A stretch of 32,225 bases of DNA. Origin: UMGS1696 sp963642885. GTDB lineage: Bacteria; Bacillota; Clostridia; Oscillospirales; CAG-272. Location of the stretch: NCBI GenBank assembly GCA_963642885.1, contig CAVIJI010000023.1, positions 1 to 32,225 on the forward strand. The letters are read 5' to 3'. The translations under genes were made by a program, and so were the position numbers. Each line of letters opens with the position of its first letter. Within the stretch, counting starts at the first letter, position 1. This document shows positions 17,701 through 25,691 of this stretch, piece after piece. Below the pieces are notes generated by a model. It was not told the DNA's origin and did not search any database. It saw only the letters and a program-made list of their open reading frames with translations.

Positions 17701-17953
17701 CTGTGCTTGTTTTAACAAGCGCGAATTCGCCTGTGAATTCCTCGTAGTAAAGCTGGAATCCGTAAGCTTCCTTGACAAGTACCATGTCGGCAAGCTTAGC
17801 CTCGGGTGTATCGTAAACCTGTGTAAGGTAGTTGATTATCGGGTCGCCGTCCTCGTCTACCTTATCGGCCCATGCGGCGTCTGCGGATACTACCATCGAG
17901 CTAACCAGCATAACCAGAGTCAAGAATGCTGAAATAATTCTTTTTAATTTCAT
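14780..17953 (-). CDS. Secreted DUF5696-type protein, putative glycoside hydrolase-like
   Basis: A 1057-residue exported protein with a signal peptide (about 1-28, ending SADAAWA). Residues 40-350 are beta-rich. Residues about 565-870 look like a TIM-barrel glycosidase fold: IPLYIETFG (569-577), INFKLTGYANGG (617-628), KVYPDFDFVY (662-671), SVSTLGTDLNSDFD (741-754) and VMIEGGNAYAL (782-792). D748 and E785 are plausible catalytic acids, which is inference only. From memory the whole matches DUF5696 proteins found in Paenibacillus and Clostridia transporter loci. Two low-complexity insertions stand out: an Ala/Glu coiled-coil segment (about 385-430) and a Glu/Ala/Thr tract (912-1008), followed by a short C-terminal beta domain. 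AAGGAGA precedes the ATG. It is fifth in the operon, 21 bp after the propeller-Yip1 gene. Confidence 0.8.
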   Translation of the reverse strand: MKLKRIISAFLTLVMLVSSMVVSADAAWADKVDEDGDPIINYLTQVYDTPEAKLADMVLVKEAYGFQLYYEEFTGEFALVKTSTGEVLFSNPYDINSGYQTISDPIKQELLSQLTITYLENDVQKTMNSYTEAALRGQITMKNIKGGIRCEYILGEEQTTRLVPRMIKVERFEELILANVDDDWYYQKLTSFYTKKDKDDPSLTERGVAEMQAKFPITIEMAVYVCDPDIKARELRELETIVKTFCPNYTYEELDYDHELTNYTGADAAPPRFRMSLEYTLNENGLEVRLPANGIEFDESAYQFQTVNILPYFGAGSNEYNGYSVIPDGSGAIIRFEDFTGKSVNIAGTIYGSDYAYHEIDGQHSEAMRLPYYGVVTEYSKEMSLIKAAEALEAAEAAAEEQLAIDQAAIDAAKAEAEANGETYVGATTATKQEVVVEPDTTVTTNSGFVAIITEGDSLAKLMAVCGGSLHPYNTVYAMFTPRPSDEYNLADSISVSGNATWTVTSKRKYTGSYRIQYTFLSDTRLAEEYGLDDYYEADWTGMATAYRDYLTEKGDITKLTAEEVKSDIPLYIETFGSIETTERVFSFPVEVDTPLTTFEDIKTMYSELTELGVGNINFKLTGYANGGLRATYPHRLKWTKEIGGNDGFKDLVSYASENGFKVYPDFDFVYMKMSGFMDGINLRKHAVRTIDDRYTTRRAYDAATQSFDRSFSIALSPSYFEELYEQFAPKYLEYGNDAISVSTLGTDLNSDFDEDEPYHREDDKEFTVDTLQAIDEDYSSVMIEGGNAYALKYADVILEASLTSSGNSKASQSIPFLGMVLHGSKVFTGSATNMEGDINESILNAIENGAAMYFILSYQNNSELKESETLSKYYSVAYDIWKEDVASYYTKLNDAIKDLQTSYIVDHEFLDAERIPDEDEAEADRIAEEEAAKLAEEEAALEAEKAERAARLAARLSGTTVEETAAEETTEATETTETTVDEETGATLNEFGEEIVAEEEEEEVVADKYMTTVGSVVRVEYEGNVNFILNYNSYAIKVVYEGQTYEIAGLDFVRID

Positions 17954-17974
17954 ATCTAATCTCCTTCTCTCTGT

Positions 17975-20107
17975 TTACAACCGGTACGTGATTTCTTCTA
18001 CGATGTTTGTAACGAAGCTTACTATCTTAGCCATAAGGCTGGAGAACAGTATGCCTATGAACATGATGAACGCCATACCAACAATAGTCGCTATGCATGT
18101 GAGGATGTTCTTACCTGCGGAATAGTCATGTGTTACCATCATTCCGAAGAATACGAGCAGTCCGAGCCAGATATATGCAAAGCTTACGAGCATTGTAACG
18201 ATACCGCCTTCGGATGCAGTGAGGAAGTTTGTGGCGATTGTTACGGGAATCATGATGAGCGGAAGAGGTGTGAGGCAGTAGCAGGATGCGGTGAAAATGT
18301 CGCTCATGCTTCCTTCACCCTCGAACAGAGTCGTCAGACACCAGTTAGCTACTACCCAGAGGAGCAGAGGTGCGAGAACTGCCGATACCGAGGACATGAT
18401 GTTGAATGCCGTTGACGGATAGGGATTGAAGATATAGCCCTGACCGATAGTGTTGTAGTAGTACGCGAGTATCGTTATTATAAGGATAACGAGAGCGCTT
18501 CTTACGGAGCCGCGCTTTTCATGCTTAAGATCCCAGAATCCGTCGAACGGATGGAGGATAACATGGAACGCGTAGAGGAGTTCTTCCTTGAGGCTCTTTC
18601 TGCCGAGCTTAAGAGCGGTACGCTTATTAACCTTGGCTGCGAAGCCGAAGAACTTGGCGATAAGGATACAAACTACGACTATGACTATCGGGATAATCCA
18701 GAAGTATTTGTTTGCCCATTCCTTACGTACTTCTTTGTATGAGAGAGAATAGTTTTCGGTTTCGTACGCGGCCTTGAAGTATTCCATTGATTCTTCGTAC
18801 TTACCCTGACGGTAAAGTGATTTACCGATCTGGATATAAGCCGTGTCGAAGTTGTTGTTTCTCTTGAGTATTTCGGTCCAGTCGTCGATTGTTACATCGT
18901 ACTGTCTGTTGTTGTTATGCTCGATAGCGGAGAGGAGGAGATCGCCGTACTCTGTTCTTCTGTAAACAACGAAGTTATCGTTTGTCTTGTCGAGAACGAG
19001 TATCTTCGAACCCTGATATGCTATAGCTTCAACGGAGTCGATGTTACCGGTCTGCTGACCTTTATCACCGAATACGAAGAGAAGGTCGCCGTTATCGTTG
19101 TATGTGAAGATCTTGGAACGCTTTTCGTCTATGATAGACCATGTTCCTTCGGGTCCGCACGCTGCGTCGATAATCTTGGATGCACCTGTGATTGTAGCTG
19201 TGGAAAGGTTTGTGATTCTTACTTCACCCGACGGAGGATAGAAGCCGTTACGCTTCATAACGTCCGAACCGGAAGCGTTGAGCTTCTTAACGGGGGCGTA
19301 GTCGGATGATTTGGATTTCGAGTTGATAGCGCCCTGCTGGTCGCTTTCTTCGATAGAGGATGTGGTTACGTAGATGAAGTTGTCGCTGTCAATAGTGATG
19401 TTATTGAACTCGGTGGATACATATTCCTCGGAATATGCTCTCTGTTCATCTGTCTGTATCTCTCTCCAAATAATTTCGAGAGCACTGATTGTAACCTTCT
19501 GAGCACCGATGAAGCCGAAGAAGTCGCCGTCATCGTTAAGCACGATAATACCCTGATATGTGGTGGAGGATACGACGAAGATACGTCCGTACTGGTCTAC
19601 CGCGCAGGCTACCGGCTTATAAATGGAGCCTTCCTCAAAGAGGTTTGATTCCGGCTTCGGAACGATTTTGATGTAGTTTCCTTCTGTATCGAACTTAACT
19701 ATACGGTTGTTGTCGGTATCGCAAACGTAGATATAATCTTCGGTTACGAATACGCCCGACGGATTGTTGAATGTATCGGGAACACCGTGTTCGTTTGTGA
19801 ATGAATCGATCTGGAAGAGGAACTTATAATATCTGTCGAGCACTACTATGGAGTTAGTAGCCGCGCTGACGATATATACCTTCTGGTCGGGACCGACGAA
19901 CAAATCTCTGGGGTCATCGATTGCCGTCTTGAGTCCCATATAGGTTGAGTCGACTACAGTGTCCGGAACATACGCCGCGGGAGATGTGAGAACCTCACCG
20001 TCTGAGGAATACGTATATGTAGCGTAGGGAACCGATGCGCAAACTGCGGTAGGCAGAACCATTACAACACACAAGGCAAGAAGGAGAACGCGTATAAATT
20101 TCTTCAT
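17975..20107 (-). CDS. Beta-propeller (NHL-like)/TPR/Yip1-domain membrane protein
   Basis: A 710-residue protein. A signal peptide (1-24) is followed by an extracytoplasmic NHL-type beta-propeller (about 55-395). The repeats are readable: DPRDLFVGPDQKVYIVSAATNSIVVLD, NPSGVFVTEDYIYVCDTDNNRIVKFD, and VACAVDQYGRIFVVSS. A TPR-like helix pair (about 418-452, FDTAYIQIGKSLYRQGKYEESMEYFKAAYE) leads to a transmembrane helix (469-490). A cytoplasmic stretch precedes a C-terminal Yip1-type multi-helix domain (about 515-705). The propeller may bind a glycan or a partner protein outside the cell while Yip1 sits in the membrane. Its ATG at 20107 has AAGGAGGA and lies 10 bp after the upstream permease. It is placed between two permease pairs; molecular role unknown. 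Confidence 0.85.
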   Translation of the reverse strand: MKKFIRVLLLALCVVMVLPTAVCASVPYATYTYSSDGEVLTSPAAYVPDTVVDSTYMGLKTAIDDPRDLFVGPDQKVYIVSAATNSIVVLDRYYKFLFQIDSFTNEHGVPDTFNNPSGVFVTEDYIYVCDTDNNRIVKFDTEGNYIKIVPKPESNLFEEGSIYKPVACAVDQYGRIFVVSSTTYQGIIVLNDDGDFFGFIGAQKVTISALEIIWREIQTDEQRAYSEEYVSTEFNNITIDSDNFIYVTTSSIEESDQQGAINSKSKSSDYAPVKKLNASGSDVMKRNGFYPPSGEVRITNLSTATITGASKIIDAACGPEGTWSIIDEKRSKIFTYNDNGDLLFVFGDKGQQTGNIDSVEAIAYQGSKILVLDKTNDNFVVYRRTEYGDLLLSAIEHNNNRQYDVTIDDWTEILKRNNNFDTAYIQIGKSLYRQGKYEESMEYFKAAYETENYSLSYKEVRKEWANKYFWIIPIVIVVVCILIAKFFGFAAKVNKRTALKLGRKSLKEELLYAFHVILHPFDGFWDLKHEKRGSVRSALVILIITILAYYYNTIGQGYIFNPYPSTAFNIMSSVSAVLAPLLLWVVANWCLTTLFEGEGSMSDIFTASCYCLTPLPLIMIPVTIATNFLTASEGGIVTMLVSFAYIWLGLLVFFGMMVTHDYSAGKNILTCIATIVGMAFIMFIGILFSSLMAKIVSFVTNIVEEITYRL

Positions 20108-20117
20108 TTTTTCCTCC

Positions 20118-20990
20118 TTAGTCCTTCATGCCGCTTGAACCCATTGTTTCGATGATGTTCGACTGTGAAATAACGAATACGAGAATCGGGACTATCATCA
20201 TTACAACGGTTGAAGCAGCTGTCGCGCCTGCACGGGCAACGCCGCCGGCTGTGATCTGGCTGATTGCGTAGTTAAGAGTTTTGAGCTGTTCCGAGTAGAT
20301 GAACGAGGACTGGCCGGAGTTCCACAGACCCTGGAAGGAGTAAACGATAAGTGTAAGCCAACCGGGCTTAACCATCGGCATTGCTATCGACCAGAATGTT
20401 CTGAACTCGGACGCGCCGTCAAGTCTTGCTGACTCGAGAACTTCGGTGGAAATGTTGGATTCCATGAACTGCTTCATAAGGTAAAGACCGAGAGTGGAGC
20501 ACCACGCCGGAACGATTACGGCGAGATATGTATCAATCCAGCCGATAAGGGACAGTGTGATGAAGTTTACGATACCCGTAACGGTTGCGGTAAACATAAG
20601 GGATTTCTGGATGAGCCAGAAGCAAGCCTTACCACCGGGGAATTCGATCTTAGCGAGGGCGTACGCGCAAAGGGAAGCGAGAACGAGGTTACCGAATGTA
20701 CCGCCGACGGAAATGAGGACAGTATTGAAAATGTAACGTGAGAACGGAACCCAGGAGTCGCCCATGAGGTTGAAGAGGTCTGAGAAGTTTGTGAGGGTCG
20801 GGTTTACAACATAGAATCTCGGCGGGAAGTAGAACAACTCGTTCAGAGGCTTAAGAGCCTGAATGATTGTGTAATACATCGGGAGGAACATGAAAATACC
20901 GAATATCGTAAGAACTACGGTAATTCCGACGTCACCGCCGACGGATCTGTTGAGAACGACCTGATGCTTTCTTGTTCTTAGTTTTTTCAT
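20118..20990 (-). CDS. Carbohydrate ABC transporter permease (MalG-type), first pair
   Basis: A 290-residue permease of the usual MalG size with about six transmembrane helices. The EAA loop at about 184-208 reads VLESARLDGASEFRTFWSIAMPMVKP. The first extracytoplasmic segment KPLNELFYFPPRFYVVNPTLTNFSDLF is family-typical. Its start codon overlaps the stop of the MalF-type partner by 4 bp (ATGA), indicating translational coupling. Unlike the second-pair permease at 12683 it has no long tail or insert. Confidence 0.95.
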   Translation of the reverse strand: MKKLRTRKHQVVLNRSVGGDVGITVVLTIFGIFMFLPMYYTIIQALKPLNELFYFPPRFYVVNPTLTNFSDLFNLMGDSWVPFSRYIFNTVLISVGGTFGNLVLASLCAYALAKIEFPGGKACFWLIQKSLMFTATVTGIVNFITLSLIGWIDTYLAVIVPAWCSTLGLYLMKQFMESNISTEVLESARLDGASEFRTFWSIAMPMVKPGWLTLIVYSFQGLWNSGQSSFIYSEQLKTLNYAISQITAGGVARAGATAASTVVMMIVPILVFVISQSNIIETMGSSGMKD

Positions 20991-21934
20991 GACTGGCCCA
21001 CCTTTGAAATAAGTTTCGTAACGAGTACGTTAGCGCCGATCATCATGAGGAAGAGGATGAAGGAGATAGCCGATGCGTAACCGACTTCCCAACGGTTGTT
21101 CTGATATTCCTCAAGATGGTGAGTAAGAGTATATCCGACGTAATCCGTAGGCGGGTTTCCGGCGAGTGCTGTAACGATACCGCCGAATCCGAATGAACCT
21201 GTGATAGCGAGGATAGCACCGAACATCAGCTGAGGCTTCATTGAAGGAAGAGTGATGTACCAGAGCTCCTGCCATCTGTTTTTGATACCGTCGATTGAAC
21301 CTGCCTCGTAAAGGCTGCGGTTGATACCCTGAAGACCGGCGATAAATGAAAGGAACGATGTACCGAGTGATGTCCAGAGAGCAACGATTATACACAGAGG
21401 CATAATGTAGGATGCGTTCTGGAAGAACTTGATAGGCGAGTCGATAACGCCCATATCAAGGAGAAGACCGTTTACGATACCGTACTGGTCACTGGAGAAC
21501 AGGTATGTCCAGATGAGGTATACGTTACCTGCGATAGACGGTGCGTAGAATACAAGAGTTACGATTGCACGTACCTTCGGATTAAGCTCGTTGATGAACC
21601 ACGCTACTACGAAGGAAATGATGTAGGAGGCGGGGCCTGTTACGCATGCGAAGATAAGTGTATTTTTGAGGGCCGTTACGAAGAGGTCGTCATCAAGGAA
21701 CAGTGTAATGTAGTTATCCATGAAAACGAATTTAGGCCACTCGAGCATGTTGAAGGATGTTAAGCTGAGCACGAGGGAGAGCGCGACCGGAATGATCGTG
21801 AAGATTAAGAAGAGGATCATAAACGGTGCGATCATGAAATACGCCGTTTTATTTCTCTTCACGAGGAACCATGTCCACTCTGCCTTAGTCATTTCTTTAC
21901 GTGTCTTGACTTGTTTTTCAGTGTTGTTTGACAT
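20987..21934 (-). CDS. Carbohydrate ABC transporter permease (MalF-type), first pair
   Basis: A 315-residue permease with a ~30-residue basic cytoplasmic tail and about six transmembrane helices. The opening YFMIAPFMILFLIFTIIPVALSLVLSLTSF is a standard MsmF/LplB-type first helix. The EAA loop at about 208-232 reads YEAGSIDGIKNRWQELWYITLPS. AAAGGAGAGA precedes the ATG. It lies 81 bp behind the solute-binding protein gene, the largest gap in the operon; that gap is A/T-rich (TATATAATATAAT on the minus strand), but no matching -35 box at 17 bp was found. Confidence 0.95.
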   Translation of the reverse strand: MSNNTEKQVKTRKEMTKAEWTWFLVKRNKTAYFMIAPFMILFLIFTIIPVALSLVLSLTSFNMLEWPKFVFMDNYITLFLDDDLFVTALKNTLIFACVTGPASYIISFVVAWFINELNPKVRAIVTLVFYAPSIAGNVYLIWTYLFSSDQYGIVNGLLLDMGVIDSPIKFFQNASYIMPLCIIVALWTSLGTSFLSFIAGLQGINRSLYEAGSIDGIKNRWQELWYITLPSMKPQLMFGAILAITGSFGFGGIVTALAGNPPTDYVGYTLTHHLEEYQNNRWEVGYASAISFILFLMMIGANVLVTKLISKVGQS

Positions 21935-22015
21935 GAACTCTCTCCTTTTGTCAGATTTTTTTGTTTCAGTCAGTTTTTCTACCTATTATATTATATAAGA
22001 GCTTTTTGCCTTAAC

Positions 22016-25000
22016 TTAATCAAGGTAGGATTCAAGAGCGTTTGCCGCGTCGGTGAGGTAGGATGAAAGCTGAGCCATCGTCTCATCGGAGGTGCTGAGT
22101 CCTGCGGCTGCGCTTCTGAGTTCTTCGATGTTTTCGTTCGCTATAGCGGACGATACGTTTGCGAGTGAGCTCTTCTGCGATTCGTCAAGTCCTTCGATAA
22201 GCTCTGTTGCCTGACCGAGACGCTTTGAGGCGAGAGTCTGACCGATTTCGAGAGTCTCAAGGTTGAACTCTGTTCTCTTTCTTATGATTTCCTTGTTGAT
22301 AGTGTTGATGTAGCTGAGCATTGCCTGAACCGGGTCTTCCTTATCGTTATAAGCTGCGAGGAATGCGAAGCTTGTATAACGGGCGAGGATGTATGATCCG
22401 GGATAGTTTGTGATAGCGGCGGTGTGATCCATCTGCTTCATAAGCTGGCTGTATTCTCTGGATGTCCACGGGAGCTCTTCGAGCGCTTCCATATTGGCTG
22501 TGGCGTTCTTAGCTGCGGGACCGAGGATTGCAACGAGTTCGTTGGAGTAGTCAACCTGGAACTTTGTATCGGTGTACCACTTCATGAATTCCCAAGCGGA
22601 TTCGATGTCTCTTGCACCGGACATTATAACGAGTGCGGATGTGGAGGACATTGCCGTATTGTCGACGGAGCCGTCAGCCTGAACTGTTCCGGGAACGGGA
22701 CCGAATTCCCAAAGACCTGCGATTTCGGTAGCGAAGATGATGATGTTGTTGTAGTCCGTGTATGTACGGATTGCAATCGGCATTTCACCTGTTCTGAAAC
22801 GGTTGGCGAAGTCGTAGTCGACGGAGAGTGAATACTGAGTGAACATGTTGCACATGGTTTCGAACGCTTCGAGTGACTTGTTGGAGTCGAGGTTGATTCT
22901 CATACCGTCGTCTGCCCAAAGTTCTTCACCCATCTGGTACATGAAGATCTGATAGTTCTGAGTAAGACCGATTTCCATGTTGTTGAACTGAAGAATCGGG
23001 ATGAGGGCGAGCAGGTCGTCCCATGTCTTCGGAACGTCAACTCCGAGCTCGGAGAGGATATCCGTACGATAGAACATCATTTCCCATGTCTGTGTATCGG
23101 GGAGTGCGTAAACCTTGCCGTACAGTTCGAGAGGAATCATAGCGGCTTCGGTAAATCTTGCGGCTACTTCGTCGTAGTCGGCGAAGACTTCACGCATCTT
23201 TGCGTTGTTTTCCTTTGTTTCTTCATCTGTATCCGCCGTATCAACATATGCTTCGGGGTTAATGGCGATAACCGCGGAACGGATAGCGTACTGAATCGGG
23301 TCTACGCCGGTACCGGGAAGTGCTACGTCGGGACCTACGCCTGCGAGAACGGACGGAAGAAGTGTGCCGCCTGCGACAAGCTTAAGTGTAGCGTCGATAC
23401 CGGATGTGGGACCGAAGTCGTTATCCATGAGGTTACGGATAATCTGAGCCTGGTCACGACCTGTTGTAACCCATACTTCGATCGACCTGTCGGATGCTTC
23501 CTCAGAGGAGGAACCGCCGAGTGAGTTATAGTCGGTGTAGAAGGATGCGGCGAACTGGCGGAGCTCATACCACAGAGACTGGAAGAAGTTGCCTTCTGCC
23601 TTGGGAAGCTCTGCGGATGCGGGCTGAATGTTTATATAGTCTATCTCGAGCGGCTGGTTCTTCGCGGAGTTTACCCAGTTGCCGAGCGTACTTACCTGGT
23701 CTTTAAGGTTCGAAAGGTTTTTCGCGATTTCGTCTTCGTTTGTACCCATGAGCTTGCAGTAACGAGCCGCGGTCTCAAGAGTCGAAGAGTTGCTGGACTT
23801 GATGTTTGCCATGCCCTCGATGTAATCCATAACATCGGTAAGAGCGAGAGACTGAATTACGAGGTCTTCCACTACATCGGGAAGAACTCTGCCGAAACCG
23901 TAGTCACGGTATTTATCGGGAGACGGGCCTGTGAGCTTCAGAATTTCGAGGTAGTCGTTGTTGATCGAATCGACTATTTCGGAAACCTGACGTACAACCG
24001 AGCCGAGCTCGCCGAGTGTTACCTCGATCTTAAGTGTGTGTGTACCGGGCTCAAGGTAGAACTGGAATGTGTCGGCGCCGTTACCGATTGCTTCTACCTG
24101 CCAGTTGGTATCGTAGTTGAATTTAGCGTAGTTGGCTTCTTCGAACGGAATCACGTCGTCGATGTATATCTTACGTGAGGTATACATACCTGTCTGTTCG
24201 TTCTGTCTGAAACGCATTACGATTTCGTAAAGACCCGCGGTCTCTACATCGAATTCGTATTCAACCCACTGGCCTACCGTCTGCCATTTTTCGCTTCCGA
24301 TAGTGTTGAGCATGATTTTAGCGGAGTCCTGAGGCTCTGTAATCGACGATTTACGGTCATAAATCGGATATACAGTATAGTCGGATGTGGCATCGGGAGT
24401 TTCGGCATCGATATGGATGATATTGCTTGTCGAAGCTTCCTGCTTTCCGCTGATGTATTCGTCGTACGAAATCTTGTCCTCATACGGGAATACGGTAATT
24501 TCGTTGATTACCATTGATTCGCGCACGCCCTCGAGAGAGAGTGTGTTTTCGCCCTTTTCGAAGTAGAACTCGAAGGGGTTAGCGTAGTAACCGTTGGAGT
24601 CGATGAAGGTGTATTCATTCCACTCCTTCTGTACGTAGGATGTCGGACGGAGCTCGTTTCCGTTGGAGTCCTTCTCGAATCTGCCGTCCGTGTAGTTGTT
24701 TTTCCACGTTTTCTTCATAAGAAGGTAACGTGCTTCGCTGAACGGAACCTCACCGTTTATGTAAAGTACACGTTCGATTGAGTTTGTCTTGTCCGTAACG
24801 GAGCAGTACGTGATTTTAACCGCGTAAAGTCCCGCAGACGGTACGTTAACGGTCCATGTCACCTTGCCTTCATCCGAGACCTGAAGTGACTTGCCGCTTT
24901 GTCCTTCGTAATCGCTCACAACGCTTACGTCGGCGGTGGTTTCATCGGCGAGGTAATCGGTGGCCTTTACGGTAACCGAACCGCTTCCGCGGCTTGCGCC

Positions 25001-25189
25001 CTCGTGTCTGCTGACGTATTCTTCGTATGAGATCGATTTAAAGGTTTCGCTGATCTCCTGGAGAGTCGTTTTGACGTCCGTAGTCGCGCCTTCCTCTCCG
25101 TCGGCGAGGACGGGAGAAACGAGTGCGGATGCGGTCATAAGAAACGACAACGCCAGACTGAGCAGCCTTCTGCTTGTGGTTTTTCTCAT
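22016..25189 (-). CDS. Giant modular extracellular solute-binding protein
   Basis: A 1057-residue exported binding protein, more than twice the usual ~430-550. The signal peptide (about 1-29, SALVSPVLA) lacks a lipobox Cys, unusual for a Gram-positive transporter. Two homologous carbohydrate-binding-like beta-sandwich modules follow at about 54-235 and 240-395; they share SYEEYVS/SYDEYIS, LYINGEVPFSEARY/IYIDDVIPFEEANY and FEFYFEKGENTL/FQFYLEPGTHTL. A helical linker (about 400-555) leads to a family-1-type sugar-binding domain (about 567-960; WVTTGRDQAQIIRNL, VLAGVGPDVALPG, YGKVYALPDTQTWEMMFYRTDIL). A helical tail (about 960-1057) ends the protein. The start at 25189 is chosen for GGAGGAAGG and the signal peptide; a 24-codon longer opening lacks both. 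It heads the seven-gene operon. Confidence 0.92.
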   Translation of the reverse strand: MRKTTSRRLLSLALSFLMTASALVSPVLADGEEGATTDVKTTLQEISETFKSISYEEYVSRHEGASRGSGSVTVKATDYLADETTADVSVVSDYEGQSGKSLQVSDEGKVTWTVNVPSAGLYAVKITYCSVTDKTNSIERVLYINGEVPFSEARYLLMKKTWKNNYTDGRFEKDSNGNELRPTSYVQKEWNEYTFIDSNGYYANPFEFYFEKGENTLSLEGVRESMVINEITVFPYEDKISYDEYISGKQEASTSNIIHIDAETPDATSDYTVYPIYDRKSSITEPQDSAKIMLNTIGSEKWQTVGQWVEYEFDVETAGLYEIVMRFRQNEQTGMYTSRKIYIDDVIPFEEANYAKFNYDTNWQVEAIGNGADTFQFYLEPGTHTLKIEVTLGELGSVVRQVSEIVDSINNDYLEILKLTGPSPDKYRDYGFGRVLPDVVEDLVIQSLALTDVMDYIEGMANIKSSNSSTLETAARYCKLMGTNEDEIAKNLSNLKDQVSTLGNWVNSAKNQPLEIDYINIQPASAELPKAEGNFFQSLWYELRQFAASFYTDYNSLGGSSSEEASDRSIEVWVTTGRDQAQIIRNLMDNDFGPTSGIDATLKLVAGGTLLPSVLAGVGPDVALPGTGVDPIQYAIRSAVIAINPEAYVDTADTDEETKENNAKMREVFADYDEVAARFTEAAMIPLELYGKVYALPDTQTWEMMFYRTDILSELGVDVPKTWDDLLALIPILQFNNMEIGLTQNYQIFMYQMGEELWADDGMRINLDSNKSLEAFETMCNMFTQYSLSVDYDFANRFRTGEMPIAIRTYTDYNNIIIFATEIAGLWEFGPVPGTVQADGSVDNTAMSSTSALVIMSGARDIESAWEFMKWYTDTKFQVDYSNELVAILGPAAKNATANMEALEELPWTSREYSQLMKQMDHTAAITNYPGSYILARYTSFAFLAAYNDKEDPVQAMLSYINTINKEIIRKRTEFNLETLEIGQTLASKRLGQATELIEGLDESQKSSLANVSSAIANENIEELRSAAAGLSTSDETMAQLSSYLTDAANALESYLD

Positions 25190-25213
25190 AGAACCTTCCT
25201 CCTGCAAATTTAT

Positions 25214-25325
25214 GAGACAGTCCGATGACCGTCGGAATGTCTCCTGCGCCGCCGTGCTCACAGTGTCAGAGCGGCGAATTATAATGAAAAGCTTTCCTTT
25301 TTCCCGTTACGGTTTACCGTTACGG
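25214..25325 (-). promoter_or_regulatory. Structured ~210-nt leader of the seven-gene operon
   Basis: Between the promoter and the start at 25189 the minus-strand leader has two hairpins. One is GAGACA/TGTCTC with inner TCCGA/TCGGA (25214-25243), ending about 12 nt before GGAGG. The other is CGCCG/CGGCG with CTC/GAG (25250-25276). Further upstream CCGTTACGG occurs twice as a direct repeat (25304-25312 and 25317-25325, plus-strand reading). No known riboswitch class was recognised. Confidence 0.45.
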
Positions 25326-25405
25326 CACGGATTACCGTTCATCACGGGGTGAAAAGTCTTTCCGGGAGTGCATATTGACACGTATCCCGATAATTATATG
25401 CCATT

Positions 25406-25434
25406 ATAATAGCATATCCGCACAAAAATGTCAA
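25406..25434 (-). promoter_or_regulatory. Sigma-70-type promoter of the seven-gene operon
   Basis: Perfect TTGACA (25434-25429), a 17-bp spacer and TATTAT (25411-25406). A TATAAT overlaps it three bases downstream. Predicted initiation near 25399 gives a leader of about 210 nt. Confidence 0.82.
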
Positions 25435-25571
25435 GTATTCGCTATTTGCCGTATTGCACCTTTTACGACCGAGCGGAGCGCGAAAAAGGTTGCTTTCAAT
25501 AATACGGTTATAAATCCGTTTTTCCCCCTTCACGGGCGGCTCATGTGACGTCAAATCGAAAACTTCGATAC

Positions 25572-25691
25572 GGTAATTTTAATTTACCTTTAATGTTATT
25601 TAACCGTCTTTTAATACCGTTTTAAGAACGTTTTTCGCCGTTTATTCGGGCTTTGTGTTAACATTCTTCGATGAGGTAATTTTTATTTACC
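25572..25691. promoter_or_regulatory. Two near-identical 17-bp palindromes (operator candidates)
   Basis: GGTAATTTTAATTTACC (25572-25588) and GGTAATTTTTATTTACC (25675-25691) differ at one base, are each palindromic at their outer five bases and lie 103 bp (about ten helical turns) apart. They sit between the divergent promoters of the transporter operon (25406-25434) and the ROK gene (25932-25960). The same gap also holds GACACGTGTC (25734-25743) and GTGCA-AAC-TGCAC (25755-25767). No gene was recognised between 25190 and 25999. Confidence 0.5.

Noticed and set aside
21935..22015. Internal promoter before the first permease pair
   Set aside because: TATAAT-like sequence is present, but no -35 box lies at a suitable distance.
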